Notes: generated from the sequence alone by a model not told the origin. A stretch of DNA of 64,000 nt from an uncultured Clostridium sp. (GCF_934754925.1 NZ_CAKVJA010000002.1:62001-126000); one strand, 5' to 3'. Counted from the first letter of the stretch, positions 52,514-62,028 are shown. Numbers and translations: made by a program.

Positions 52514-53485
52514 ATGACATTAAGTCAAATTGCAAGATTTATATTAGAAAGCAAAAAAATAGGCATTACCTACCATGTATCACCTGATGGTGATGCAGTA
52601 GGTAGTGTTCTTGCACTTTTTAACGCTTTAAAAAGTTTAAACAAGGATTGTTACATAATATCAAAGGATACTTTATCAGAAAATTTAAAGTTTTTAAAAG
52701 GAGCAGGTGAAATTACTGGGGAAATTACAGAACCTGTAGATGAAACTGATATTGTAGTAGTGCTTGATTGTGGAAATTTAGAGAGAGTAAGTGCAAATTT
52801 AAAAGAATTCACTGGCACAATAGTAAATATAGATCATCATCTGTCAAATGATAAATATGGTGATATTAATTATATAGACGCAAATGCAGCTGCAACAGCA
52901 GAAATAGTATTTGAGTTATTAAATTTAATGGGAATAAGTTTTGAAAAAGAAAATAGCGTTATAAAAGATATAGGAACTTGTATGTATACTTCAATAGTAA
53001 CAGATACAGGTGCTTATAGACATTCTAACGTAACAGAAAGAACACATAAGATATCTGCAACATTAAAGAAAATAGGTGTAGATAATACTTTTATTTACCA
53101 AAGTCTTTTTGATAATAAAGATTTTAGCAGAATCAAATTAATTGGAAAAGCATTGAGTAATATGCAACTTATTTTAAATGGAAAGGTTGCATTATTAGAA
53201 ATAGATAAAAACTTTACAGCAGATTTAGGAATTGATATAGGAGATACATCAGATATAATTTCTTATGGGCTTCAAATTAAAGGTGTTGAAGTAACATTAT
53301 TATTAAAAGAAGTTGAAGATGGTGTTAAAGCTAGCCTTAGAGCTAAGAGTTATGTTGATGTAAGGAAAATAGCAGAAGTTTTTGGCGGTGGTGGTCATAT
53401 AAGAGCTTCAGGTATAAAAATAAGAAATATGTCAATGGAAGAAGCTAAATATGAAATATTAAATGAAATACAGAAAGAGTTGTAA
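52514..53485 (+). CDS. nrnA: Bifunctional oligoribonuclease/pAp phosphatase NrnA
   Basis: NrnA degrades nano-RNA and hydrolyses pAp. The 323-residue protein has HVSPDGDAVGSVLA (DHH-type metal motif), VVLDCGN, NIDHHLSND (DHH) and the DHHA1 motif GGGGHIRASGIK. It is placed between rbfA and truB, the normal position for the operon copy. A paralog is at 40119-41081. Confidence 0.94.
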   Translation: MTLSQIARFILESKKIGITYHVSPDGDAVGSVLALFNALKSLNKDCYIISKDTLSENLKFLKGAGEITGEITEPVDETDIVVVLDCGNLERVSANLKEFTGTIVNIDHHLSNDKYGDINYIDANAAATAEIVFELLNLMGISFEKENSVIKDIGTCMYTSIVTDTGAYRHSNVTERTHKISATLKKIGVDNTFIYQSLFDNKDFSRIKLIGKALSNMQLILNGKVALLEIDKNFTADLGIDIGDTSDIISYGLQIKGVEVTLLLKEVEDGVKASLRAKSYVDVRKIAEVFGGGGHIRASGIKIRNMSMEEAKYEILNEIQKEL

Positions 53486-53488
53486 GAT

Positions 53489-54367
53489 ATGAATGGAGTT
53501 TTAAATATCTTTAAACCAAAAGGGATGTCATCTTTTGATGTTGTTAGAGTAGTGAAAAAAGTAGCTAAAACAGGAAAGGTTGGACATACTGGAACATTAG
53601 ATCCAGAAGCAACAGGGGTATTACCTATATGTATTGGAAGAGCAACTAAAATAATAGATTATATTATGGATTCAGAGAAGATATATGAAGTTACTTTTAA
53701 GTTGGGAATTAGGACAACTACTTATGATTTAGAAGGAGAAGTTTTAGAAAAGAGAGATACTTCTAATTTAAGAGATGAGGATATATTAGGCGTAATTAAA
53801 GATTTTATAGGAGAGTATTCTCAAGTTCCACCTATGTATTCGGCTTTAAAGCAAAATGGAGTTAGACTTTATGAGCTAGCTAGAAAAGGAATAGAAGTAG
53901 AAAGACAAGGTAGATTAATAAAAATCTATAATATAGAAGATATTAAGATAAATAATCCTTATATTTCTATGAAAGTTACATGTTCTAAAGGTACTTATAT
54001 AAGAAGTCTATGTTATGATATAGGAGAAAAGTTAGGCGTATTTGCAACTATGACAGAATTAAATAGAGCAAAAACTTCTGTATTTTCACAAGAAAATTCA
54101 ATTAATATTAATGATTTAACAGAAGAAAATATAGACAATTATATTGTAACAATGGAAGAAGCACTAAACAAATATGAAGCAATTACAGTCCATGGAAAGT
54201 ATGTAAAACTTCTTGTAAATGGAGTAAGGGTTGCTGATAGTAGATTTACTAAAGATAAGGTTATTAATAATACATTATATAGAGTATATGATGAAAATAA
54301 TAATTTTATAGGCCTAGGTGAAAGAAATGATGCTGGCTTTAAAATAGAGAAGTTACTAATCACATAG
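53489..54367 (+). CDS. truB: tRNA pseudouridine-55 synthase TruB
   Basis: TruB makes pseudouridine 55 in the T-loop of tRNAs. The 292-residue protein has NIFKPKGMSSFDVV, the catalytic Asp in GHTGTLDPEATGVLP, and QVPPMYSALKQNGVRLYELA. KGTYIRSLCYDIG is the conserved C-terminal core motif. It is tightly spaced after nrnA (3 bases). Confidence 0.96.
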   Translation: MNGVLNIFKPKGMSSFDVVRVVKKVAKTGKVGHTGTLDPEATGVLPICIGRATKIIDYIMDSEKIYEVTFKLGIRTTTYDLEGEVLEKRDTSNLRDEDILGVIKDFIGEYSQVPPMYSALKQNGVRLYELARKGIEVERQGRLIKIYNIEDIKINNPYISMKVTCSKGTYIRSLCYDIGEKLGVFATMTELNRAKTSVFSQENSININDLTEENIDNYIVTMEEALNKYEAITVHGKYVKLLVNGVRVADSRFTKDKVINNTLYRVYDENNNFIGLGERNDAGFKIEKLLIT

Positions 54368-54378
54368 GAGAAAAAATA

Positions 54379-55317
54379 ATGCTAATATATGATAACAAGG
54401 CTTTTGATGAAGAAAGTAGAAACAATTATATAGCTCTTGGTAGCTTTGATGGATTACACTTAGGACATTTATCATTAGTAAGAAAAGTCAAAAGTTTAGC
54501 TATAGAAAATAGTGGTAAATCAGTTGTTTTTACTTTTAAAAATCATCCTAGAAGATTTTTAAATATTAATAATAAATTAGAGTTAATTATGACCAATGAA
54601 GAGAAAGTTAAGCTTTTACAAAATGAAGGAATAGATATACTGGCATTTAAAGATTTTGATGAAAAAATTATGAAGATGATGCCTGAGGAATTTATACAAT
54701 GGTTATGTAGAAGCTACAATGTAAAAGGAATTGTTGTAGGATTTAATTTTAAATTTGGTTATAAAAATTTAGGTAATGTTGAGCTTTTAAAAAAGTTTCA
54801 GGAAGAATATAATTATAAATTATATGTAATGGAACCTTATAAAATTCATGATGAAATAATAAGTTCTACATCTATTAGAAAAGAGTTAATAGAGGGAAAT
54901 GTAAGAAAAGCATTTAATATGTTATCTAGACCATATATGCTTTCAGGAAAAGTAGTAGATGGTAAAAAGTTAGGAAGAACTATAGGATTCCCAACAGCTA
55001 ATTTAGAAATTAATAAGGAAAAGGTTATTCCTAAAAAAGGTGTTTACTACACCAATGTAAAAATTAATGAAAAAATTTTTAAAGGAATTACTTCAGTAGG
55101 GAATAATCCTACTGTAAATGGGCAAGAATTAACTGTAGAGACTTATATATTAGACTTTAGTAATGATATATATGGAAAAGAAATTAATATTTATTTTATT
55201 GATAGAATAAGAGATGAAATAAAATTTAATAATCTTAATGAATTGATTGAACAATTAAAAAAAGACAAAAAATTTGCAGAGAAAAGTAGAGAAGTTGTGA
55301 GCCAAAATAATATATAA
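54379..55317 (+). CDS. ribF: Bifunctional riboflavin kinase/FAD synthetase RibF
   Basis: RibF converts riboflavin to FMN and then FAD. The 312-residue protein has the N-terminal FAD synthetase domain with LGSFDGLHLGHLSLV and VVGFNFKFGYKNLGNV, then STSIRKELIEG. The C-terminal kinase has KKLGRTIGFPTANLEI and TSVGNNPTVNG. It follows truB by 11 bases in the usual order before rpsO. Confidence 0.95.
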   Translation: MLIYDNKAFDEESRNNYIALGSFDGLHLGHLSLVRKVKSLAIENSGKSVVFTFKNHPRRFLNINNKLELIMTNEEKVKLLQNEGIDILAFKDFDEKIMKMMPEEFIQWLCRSYNVKGIVVGFNFKFGYKNLGNVELLKKFQEEYNYKLYVMEPYKIHDEIISSTSIRKELIEGNVRKAFNMLSRPYMLSGKVVDGKKLGRTIGFPTANLEINKEKVIPKKGVYYTNVKINEKIFKGITSVGNNPTVNGQELTVETYILDFSNDIYGKEINIYFIDRIRDEIKFNNLNELIEQLKKDKKFAEKSREVVSQNNI

Positions 55318-55369
55318 TTTTTTATTATTAGATAATAAAAGCTAAATAAATTTAAAATTATAAATTATG

Positions 55370-55398
55370 TTTACAAGATAGACTTACTTTGCTATAAT
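55370..55398 (+). promoter_or_regulatory. Sigma-A promoter for rpsO
   Basis: TTTACA (55370-55375), a 17-base spacer and a perfect TATAAT (55393-55398). Confidence 0.7.
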
Positions 55399-55404
55399 AT
55401 TTCA

Positions 55405-55482
55405 TGAAGAACCTACTTCTAAGATTTGAGGGTGATTTCTCTTTTCCTGGAAATAGGGGATAAATTAACTGGAGGTGTCATT
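55405..55482 (+). ncRNA. 5' leader of rpsO (putative S15 autoregulatory leader)
   Basis: About 78 bases separate the predicted start from the rpsO ATG. The leader contains GAAGAACCTACTTC, a short hairpin, and a GAGGGTGATTT segment. S15 leaders that bind S15 are known in several bacterial groups. I could not derive a clear pseudoknot by eye, so this is a positional inference. Confidence 0.4.
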
Positions 55483-55746
55483 ATGGACGCAATAAGAAAG
55501 CAAGAATTAATCAAACAATACGGAAGACACGAAGGAGACACTGGTTCACCAGAAGTTCAAATCGCTCTTTTAACTGAAAGAATCAACTCATTAACTGGAC
55601 ACTTAAAAGTTCACAAGAAAGACCACCACTCAAGAAGAGGTCTTTTAATGATGGTTGGACAAAGAAGAGGTCTTTTAAATTACTTAGCTGAACAAGATAT
55701 CGAAAGATACAGAGCTATAATAGCACAATTAGGCTTAAGAAGATAG
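55483..55746 (+). CDS. rpsO: 30S ribosomal protein S15
   Basis: S15 binds the central domain of 16S rRNA. The 87-residue protein has KQELIKQYGRHEGDTGSPEV, HLKVHKKDHHSRRGLL and the C-terminal RGLLNYL, matching the family at normal length. I chose ATG 55483 with GGAGGTG upstream; the longer form from 55426 translates the leader. It is followed by a terminator and then pnp, the usual pair. Confidence 0.98.
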   Translation: MDAIRKQELIKQYGRHEGDTGSPEVQIALLTERINSLTGHLKVHKKDHHSRRGLLMMVGQRRGLLNYLAEQDIERYRAIIAQLGLRR

Positions 55747-55751
55747 TCTTT

Positions 55752-55783
55752 ATAGAGCGGGTTTTATCCGCTCTATTATTTTA
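55752..55783 (+). terminator. Rho-independent terminator after rpsO
   Basis: ATAGAGCGG pairs with CCGCTCTAT and is followed by TATTTT. Confidence 0.85.
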
Positions 55784-55830
55784 AAAAAATTAAATTAGTA
55801 GAACCGTAAAACCTGAAGGGAGGTTATTAA

Positions 55831-57930
55831 ATGACTAATATACTAGAAAGAAATATAGCTGGTAGAAATATGAAAGTTGAATTTGGTAGAGTTGGAATGT
55901 TATCAAATGCAGCTATTTTTATGAGCTATGGAGATACAGTAATATTAACAAATGTTAATGCTTCAGAAAAACCAAGAGAAGGAATAGATTTCTTCCCATT
56001 AAGTGTTGAATATGAAGAAAGATTATACGCAGTTGGTAAAATACCAGGCGGATTTATAAAAAGAGAAGGTAGACCTTCAGAAAATGCAATTCTTTTCGGA
56101 AGAGCTGTAGATAGACCATTAAGACCATTATTCCCTAAGGGATATAGAAATGATGTTCAAGTGGTTTGTACAGTTGTATCTGTAGAACAAGATAACTTAC
56201 CAGAAATTCTAGCAATTAATGCAGCATCAATGGCATTATCTCTATCAAGTATTCCTTTTACAACTCCAGTTGCAGCAGTGCAAGTTGGATTAATCGATGG
56301 AAATTTTGTTTTAAATCCTACTTCAAAAGAAAGAGAAGAAAGTATTCTTCAATTAACTGTTTGTGCAACTAAAGAAAGAGTTATGATGATTGAAGCTGGT
56401 GGAAATGAAATACCAGAAGATACAATGATTAAAGCAATTGAATATGGTTTTGAAAAGTGTCAAGATATAGTTGCATTCCAAGAAGAAGCTATGGCTAAAT
56501 TCGGAAAGAAAAAGGATGAACCTGTTCTTTATAAGCCAGATGCAGAGCTTACAAAAGATATTCAAGAATTCGCTGGCGAAATGATAAAAGAAGCTATGTG
56601 GATTACTGATAAAGATGAGAGAAATGCAGCAATGGATGCAGTAAACGATAAAATAACTGAAGAATTTGCAGAAAAGTATCCAGATACATTTGCAGATTCT
56701 AAAGAAATAGTTTATAACATGCAAAAAGAAGTAGTTAGAGATATGCTTTTAAACCATTCTAGAAGACCAGATGGAAGAGCTTTTGACGAGATAAGAAAGA
56801 TTTCATGTGAAGTAGATTTACTTCCAAGAACTCATGGAACAGGTTTATTTACAAGAGGATTAACTCAAGTTATGACTGTAGCTACTTTAGGAGCTGTTGG
56901 AGATATTCAAATTATAGATGGTATAGGTGAAACAGAATCTAAAAGATATATGCACCACTATAATTTCCCTGCTTACTCTGTTGGTGAAGTAAAACCATTA
57001 AGAGGTCCAGGTAGAAGAGAAATAGGTCATGGAGCTTTAGCTGAAAGAGCTTTAGAACCACTTATTCCTTCAGAAGAAGAATTCCCATATACAATTAGAT
57101 TAGTTTCAGAAGTATTAAGCTCAAATGGTTCGACTTCTCAAGCTTCAGTTTGTGGATCTACATTAGCATTACTAGATGCAGGTGTTCCAATTAAGAGACC
57201 AGCAGCAGGTATTGCAATGGGTCTTATAACATCAGAAGATTTAAGTGAAGAAGAAGTTTTAACTGATATACAAGGAATTGAAGATTTCTTTGGAGATATG
57301 GACTTTAAAGTAGCTGGTACAACTGAAGGTATAACTTCAATTCAGGTTGATACTAAAATTAAGGGATTAAGCTTTAATGTAATTGAAACAGCAATTAAAA
57401 ATGCAAGAAAGGCTAGATTACACATTTTAGATAAGATTAACGAGTGTATTCCAGAACCAAAATCAGAAGTATCTAAATTTGCGCCAAAAACATCAACTAT
57501 TTCTATCGATCCAGAAAAAATAAGAGATGTTATTGGAGCAGGTGGTAAGGTTATTAATAAGATAATAGCTGATACAGGTGTTAAGATTGATATTAAAGAA
57601 GATGGTACAGTATTTGTTTCTTCACCAGATCATGATGGAGTAAATGAAGCTATTAGAATTATTGAAGGATTAACTAAGGAAGTTCAAGCAGGTGAAGTTT
57701 ACTTAGGAAAAGTAACTAAAATAGCTGCATTTGGTGCATTTATTGAAATCTTACCTAATAAAGAAGGACTTTGTCATATTTCTAAATTAGATAAGAAGAG
57801 AGTAGAAAAGGTTGAAGATGTTGTATCAGTTGGAGATGAAATCTTAGTTAAGGTAACTGAAATAGACTCTCAAGGAAGAATTAACCTTTCAAGAAAAGAT
57901 GCTCTTCCACAAGATGAGGCAACTGAATAA
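55831..57930 (+). CDS. pnp: Polyribonucleotide nucleotidyltransferase (PNPase)
   Basis: PNPase degrades RNA 3' to 5' with phosphate. The 699-residue protein has two RNase PH domains (first with IPGGFIKREGRPSENAILF, second with LPRTHGTGLFTRGLTQ), an intervening helical domain, then KH (IRDVIGAGGKVINKII) and S1 (GEVYLGKVTKIAAFGAF) domains. The ribosome binding site GGGAGG is good. A terminator follows. Confidence 0.97.
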   Translation: MTNILERNIAGRNMKVEFGRVGMLSNAAIFMSYGDTVILTNVNASEKPREGIDFFPLSVEYEERLYAVGKIPGGFIKREGRPSENAILFGRAVDRPLRPLFPKGYRNDVQVVCTVVSVEQDNLPEILAINAASMALSLSSIPFTTPVAAVQVGLIDGNFVLNPTSKEREESILQLTVCATKERVMMIEAGGNEIPEDTMIKAIEYGFEKCQDIVAFQEEAMAKFGKKKDEPVLYKPDAELTKDIQEFAGEMIKEAMWITDKDERNAAMDAVNDKITEEFAEKYPDTFADSKEIVYNMQKEVVRDMLLNHSRRPDGRAFDEIRKISCEVDLLPRTHGTGLFTRGLTQVMTVATLGAVGDIQIIDGIGETESKRYMHHYNFPAYSVGEVKPLRGPGRREIGHGALAERALEPLIPSEEEFPYTIRLVSEVLSSNGSTSQASVCGSTLALLDAGVPIKRPAAGIAMGLITSEDLSEEEVLTDIQGIEDFFGDMDFKVAGTTEGITSIQVDTKIKGLSFNVIETAIKNARKARLHILDKINECIPEPKSEVSKFAPKTSTISIDPEKIRDVIGAGGKVINKIIADTGVKIDIKEDGTVFVSSPDHDGVNEAIRIIEGLTKEVQAGEVYLGKVTKIAAFGAFIEILPNKEGLCHISKLDKKRVEKVEDVVSVGDEILVKVTEIDSQGRINLSRKDALPQDEATE

Positions 57931-57941
57931 TAAAAATGTTA

Positions 57942-57972
57942 AAAGAGAATTATTTTAAATTCTCTTTTTTTT
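57942..57972 (+). terminator. Rho-independent terminator after pnp
   Basis: AAAGAGAAT pairs with ATTCTCTTT across a loop of about 8 bases and is followed by TTTTT. Confidence 0.85.
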
Positions 57973-58039
57973 ACTATATAGAATAAATATGATAAGATTA
58001 AAATAAACTAAAAGCAAATCGATAAAAATGGAGGTAAAT

Positions 58040-59344
58040 ATGTTTAATTTATATACATTAGATAATGGCTTAAGAGTTGTAACAGAATATATTGAGCATG
58101 TTAATTCTATAAGTGTAGGAATAATGGTTCAAAATGGTTCAAGAAATGAAAGTAAAGATGTTAATGGTATTTCTCATTTTATAGAGCATATGTTTTTTAA
58201 AGGTACTGATAAAAGAAGTGCAAAAGAAATAGTACAAGAAATAGAGAATATAGGTGGACAAATTAATGCTTATACAAGTAAAGAAACTACTTGTTATTAT
58301 ATAAAAGCATTAAATACTCATGTTGATTTATGTCTAGATGTAATTTCTGATATGATATTAAATTCAAAATTTGATGAAGAAGAAATAGAAAAAGAAAAGG
58401 GTGTAGTTATTGAGGAAATAAATATGAGTCAAGATAACCCGGAAGATGTATTAGATGAGATACATTCAGAAGCTATATTTGGAGATAATTCTTTAGCATA
58501 TCCTATTTTAGGGACACCTGATAAAATAAAATCATTTACTAGAAAGAAGATTAAAGATTATATTAGAACACATTATACTCCTTATAATTCTGTGCTTAGT
58601 ATTTGTGGAAAATTTGATGAGAAGGAATTAAGAAAGCTTATTGAAGAGTACTTTGGAAAATGGAGTAAGGATGATATATATAATCCAACATATGAATCTA
58701 TTACATTAAAGCATGATAGTAAATATACAGAAAAGCAAATAGAGCAAGTTCATATAAATTTAGGTTTAAATGGATTACCATACGCTGATGATAAATCTTA
58801 CTCTTTAGTATTGCTAAATAATATATTTGGTGGTGGTGCATCATCAATACTTTTCCAAAAGGTTAGAGAAGAATTAGGATTATGTTATAGCGTTTATTCC
58901 TACATGCAACCTTATTTAGGTGTTGGAACAATGAATATATATACTGGGTTAAGTAATAAGTATTGCGATAAAGCAATAAGTGTTATAAATGAACATTTAT
59001 ATGATTTTGCAAGTAAAGGAATAAGTAAAGAATTACTAGAAATTAATAAAGAAAAAATTAAAGCAAGTTATATATTAGGTTTAGAAAGTACTTCATCTAG
59101 AATGTTTGCTAATGCAAAATGCTTCTTATTACAAAATAAAATTAAAACACAAGAAGATGTAATTAAGAGAATTAACAAAATAGATAATGATGACATAAAC
59201 TATGTATTGGAGAGATGTTTTAAACCGGGAATAATAAGTACTGCGTTTGTTGGGCAAGGAATAGAGGCTGATAAATTAAATTCAATTGTAAATAGCTCTA
59301 AAGTTGCATATAAGAATTGTGCTGATGAAAAATTTCTATTGTAA
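58040..59344 (+). CDS. M16 family zinc peptidase (MlpA/YmxG-like)
   Basis: This 434-residue processing-peptidase-like protein carries the inverted zinc motif HFIEHMFFKGT (HxxEH, about residues 49-53) and a downstream Glu in EKGVVIEEINMSQDNPED. The second half is the non-catalytic M16 lobe. The pnp-ymxG-ymxH-dapG order is conserved in Firmicutes. I chose ATG 58040 with GGAGGTAA upstream; an earlier ATG at 58028 precedes that site. Confidence 0.93.
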   Translation: MFNLYTLDNGLRVVTEYIEHVNSISVGIMVQNGSRNESKDVNGISHFIEHMFFKGTDKRSAKEIVQEIENIGGQINAYTSKETTCYYIKALNTHVDLCLDVISDMILNSKFDEEEIEKEKGVVIEEINMSQDNPEDVLDEIHSEAIFGDNSLAYPILGTPDKIKSFTRKKIKDYIRTHYTPYNSVLSICGKFDEKELRKLIEEYFGKWSKDDIYNPTYESITLKHDSKYTEKQIEQVHINLGLNGLPYADDKSYSLVLLNNIFGGGASSILFQKVREELGLCYSVYSYMQPYLGVGTMNIYTGLSNKYCDKAISVINEHLYDFASKGISKELLEINKEKIKASYILGLESTSSRMFANAKCFLLQNKIKTQEDVIKRINKIDNDDINYVLERCFKPGIISTAFVGQGIEADKLNSIVNSSKVAYKNCADEKFLL

Positions 59345-59469
59345 GTTTGACGTATAGTTGATATATTATTTAAGTAGAGTAAAGTACTGATTGGATTTTT
59401 ATAGTATATGTAATGTAATATATTACTTATTGTATGCATAATATTATGTATAACAAGGAGGTAATTATT

Positions 59470-59775
59470 ATGAAGGATTTTGAATATTATGAAAAAAAGC
59501 CAGAGAGTCAACTTAGAAACTTAAGTGAGTTGGAAAGATATGAGATTTTCAACTTAGAAAGTGCAGAAAAGTATGACAGTGCTCAAAATATTGATTTTAT
59601 AATTGACGAAGAAGGATATCTTAAATTCCTGGTTGTTGGTATTAGTGCAAGTAAGTTTAGCTTCTTTGGTAGCAAAGAATATGTTGAAATACCATGGGAA
59701 TGTGTAACAAAAGTTGGAACTAATGTCATAGTAATCTCTGCTGAGGAAGGAAAGATAAAAAGAGCGAAAGCTTAA
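59470..59775 (+). CDS. ymxH: YlmC/YmxH family PRC-barrel protein
   Basis: This 101-residue protein has a PRC-barrel. NIDFIIDEEGYLKFLVV and IPWECVTKVGTNVIVI resemble YlmC/YmxH, a family linked to sporulation in Bacillus. An N-terminal extension of about 20 residues is charged. I chose ATG 59470 with AAGGAGGT upstream. It sits between the M16 gene and aspartokinase. Upstream are two 12-base palindromes, GTAATATATTAC and CATAATATTATG. Confidence 0.85.
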   Translation: MKDFEYYEKKPESQLRNLSELERYEIFNLESAEKYDSAQNIDFIIDEEGYLKFLVVGISASKFSFFGSKEYVEIPWECVTKVGTNVIVISAEEGKIKRAKA

Positions 59776-59796
59776 AAAACTTAAGGGGGAGATTCC

Positions 59797-60999
59797 TTGG
59801 ATATAATAGTGCAAAAGTTCGGAGGAACATCTGTATCTACAGAGGAAAGAAGAAAACAAGTAATAAAGAAAATAGGGAAAGCAATTGAAAGTGGATTAAA
59901 ACCAGTAGTAGTAGTTTCGGCTATGGGAAGAATAGGAGAACCGTATGCCACAGATACCCTATTATCACTTGTAGATGATAATTTTAAAAATAATAATAAA
60001 AGTGCTCAAGATTTATTAATGTGTTGTGGAGAAATAATAAGTTCAGTAGTATTATGTAATGATTTATATAAACATGGAATAACTGCAGTTCCATTAACTG
60101 GAGGGCAAGCAGGAATTATAACAAATGATGTCCACACTGATGCACAAGCTATTGATGTTGATACTCGTAATATAATGAAAATCCTAAAAGAAGGAAAAGT
60201 ACCAGTAGTAACAGGTTTTCAAGGAGTTACTAAAGATGGATTTTTCACAACTTTAGGAAGAGGTGGAAGTGATACTTCAGCGTGTATATTAGGAGTTGCA
60301 TTAGATGCTAAAGAGATAGATATATATACTGATGTTGATGGTATAATGACAGCAGATCCAAGAATGGTAGCAGATGCATCTCTTATAAATGAAATGACAT
60401 ATAATGAAGGATTCCAACTAGCGGATCAAGGGGCAAAGGTTATTCATCCAAAAGCTGTTGCTTTAGCTAAAAAAGGTAATGTACCATTAGCTATTAAGAA
60501 TACTATGAATGATTCAAAGGGTACTATGATTAAGAGTAATATTTCAGAAGAAGAAAAAAGATTGATTTCAGGAATAACTCATTTAAATAATAGAATTCAG
60601 GTAAGAGTAAGATTATCGGATAATAGAGATAAAGGATCTTATAGAAATCTTTTAGAATTATTAGCTAAAAATCATATAAGTTTAGATTTAATAAACATTT
60701 TCCCAGAGCATCAAATGTTTACTATTGATGCAAGTGAAAAAGATAAACTTTCAGAAATAATGAGTAAAGCTGAAATTAAGTATACAATTATTGAAGGGTG
60801 TAGTACTATAGCTATTGTTGGCGCTGGAATGAATGGAGTTCCAGGAGTTATGGCAAGAATAATAAATACTCTAACAAGTAATAATATTGAAGTATTACAA
60901 ACAACAGACTCAAATATGACTATTTGGTGTTTAATTGATAGCAAAAGGGTTCCTGAGGCAATAAGATTACTTCATAGTGAATTTGGTTTAGGTAAATAG
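59797..60999 (+). CDS. dapG: Aspartate kinase
   Basis: This is the first enzyme of the lysine, threonine, methionine and diaminopimelate pathway. The 400-residue protein has VQKFGGTSVSTEERR at the N-terminus, TLGRGGSDTSACILG in the catalytic domain, and two C-terminal ACT regulatory domains (AIVGAGMNGVPGVMARI). The start is TTG 59797 with AAGGGGGAG upstream. I see no lysine riboswitch. Its place after ymxH suggests the DapG-type, linked to sporulation and cell wall diaminopimelate. Confidence 0.93.
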   Translation: MDIIVQKFGGTSVSTEERRKQVIKKIGKAIESGLKPVVVVSAMGRIGEPYATDTLLSLVDDNFKNNNKSAQDLLMCCGEIISSVVLCNDLYKHGITAVPLTGGQAGIITNDVHTDAQAIDVDTRNIMKILKEGKVPVVTGFQGVTKDGFFTTLGRGGSDTSACILGVALDAKEIDIYTDVDGIMTADPRMVADASLINEMTYNEGFQLADQGAKVIHPKAVALAKKGNVPLAIKNTMNDSKGTMIKSNISEEEKRLISGITHLNNRIQVRVRLSDNRDKGSYRNLLELLAKNHISLDLINIFPEHQMFTIDASEKDKLSEIMSKAEIKYTIIEGCSTIAIVGAGMNGVPGVMARIINTLTSNNIEVLQTTDSNMTIWCLIDSKRVPEAIRLLHSEFGLGK

Positions 61000-61007
61000 T
61001 TAATAAT

Positions 61008-61058
61008 AAAAAACTCTGTAGTAAAGTACAATATATTATTTTACTAAGGAGTTTTTAT
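61008..61058 (+). terminator. Rho-independent terminator after aspartate kinase
   Basis: A long imperfect stem pairs AAACTCTGTAGTAAA with TTTACTAAGGAGTTT and is followed by TTATTTTT. Confidence 0.85.
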
Positions 61059-61141
61059 TTTTATATAATCTGTATTTTAATATAGGATAATTTTATATAT
61101 AATATAAAATATATCTATTTTACGAGAGAAGGAGTAATATT

Positions 61142-61417
61142 ATGAAATTAAAATTTGATAATAAGGCAAGAGAAGCTCTAGAAACTTTAATAAATGAAAG
61201 TTCAGAAAATTATATAAGAATAAAGGTTTTCTATGGTTGTGGTAGGCCTGCTTATGAACTATATTGTGACTTTAAGACTAATGAAGATATTGAAGAAGTA
61301 ATAGAAGGAATTAAATTTATTGTAAATAAAAAAGATGTTAGAGCTTGCAATAACATTGAGATTAAGTATGATAAAAAAGTTTATAATAAAGGATTCTATA
61401 TTAAAGATTTAGATTAA
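61142..61417 (+). CDS. HesB-like iron-sulfur scaffold-type protein
   Basis: This 91-residue protein resembles the HesB/IscA fold, in particular clostridial HesB-like (seleno)proteins. The first Cys region is FYGCGRPAYELYCDF and a Cys is in RACNN, but the C-terminal CxC of true IscA/SufA scaffolds is absent. It may bind metal differently or not build clusters. The ribosome binding site GAAGGAG is good, and its own terminator follows. Confidence 0.6.
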   Translation: MKLKFDNKAREALETLINESSENYIRIKVFYGCGRPAYELYCDFKTNEDIEEVIEGIKFIVNKKDVRACNNIEIKYDKKVYNKGFYIKDLD

Positions 61418-61419
61418 TT

Positions 61420-61462
61420 TAAAAGCCATGCAGAGTATTTTTGTATGGCTTTTAAATTTTGA
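61420..61462 (+). terminator. Rho-independent terminator after the HesB-like gene
   Basis: AAAAGCCAT pairs with ATGGCTTTT and is followed by AAATTTT. Confidence 0.8.
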
Positions 61463-61517
61463 TAAATATTATTTTGAAAAATGGAGAAAATAATGTAAAA
61501 AGGTTAGAGGTGATAAA

Positions 61518-61967
61518 ATGAGTGAAAAAATAGTTAAAGAATTAAATAAGTTCCTTACAGGGATCCATATGGGAGGAGCTACCTTTAAAGATTATTTAGA
61601 TAAAGCTCAAAATCTAGAACTTAAAAGCACATTAAAAGAAATTATAGAATCATTTAAAAGGCATGAAGAAGCTATAACTCATAGAATAAAAGAAATGGGG
61701 GGGAATGCAAGTGATTCATTAGGTATAAGAGGAAATATAGCAGAAACATTTGAGAAAATAAAGCTTATACCAGTTGATACAGATGCTGAAGTATGCGAAC
61801 ATGCAATAAAAGCTATGAATATGGGAATAAAGAATGCTAATAAATTTATGGAAGATAATAAAAATATTGAACAAAGTATAATGAATGATATAAAGGGAGT
61901 AATAAAAGACTATGATAATCACTTAGAAGTTTTAAATAATTTGAAAACTAAGTTGTGTAAATATTGA
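61518..61967 (+). CDS. Ferritin-like DUF2383-type protein
   Basis: This 149-residue, all-helical protein has a repeated helix pattern with ESFKRHEEAITHRIKEMGG and later CEHAIKAMNMGIKNANKFM and YDNHLEVL. The Glu/His spacing resembles ferritin-like four-helix bundle proteins (DUF2383/PA2169 type). No function is established. The ribosome binding site is AGAGGTG, and the lipoprotein gene follows after about 60 bases. Confidence 0.6.
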   Translation: MSEKIVKELNKFLTGIHMGGATFKDYLDKAQNLELKSTLKEIIESFKRHEEAITHRIKEMGGNASDSLGIRGNIAETFEKIKLIPVDTDAEVCEHAIKAMNMGIKNANKFMEDNKNIEQSIMNDIKGVIKDYDNHLEVLNNLKTKLCKY

Positions 61968-62028
61968 TGAAATTTTCAAAATATGATATATACTTATTAA
62001 GAGAAATTATAGATTGTGAGGAAACTTT

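Noticed and set aside
56353..56724. Minus-strand ORF opposite pnp
   Set aside because: Its Phe/Cys/His-rich composition comes from reading a Lys/Glu-rich gene backwards. No ribosome binding site.
59745..59796. Lysine riboswitch before aspartate kinase
   Set aside because: Only 21 bases separate ymxH from the kinase, too few for an L-box, and no riboswitch-like sequence is present.
59554..59859. Minus-strand ORF opposite ymxH
   Set aside because: Antisense shadow with no start signal or domain.
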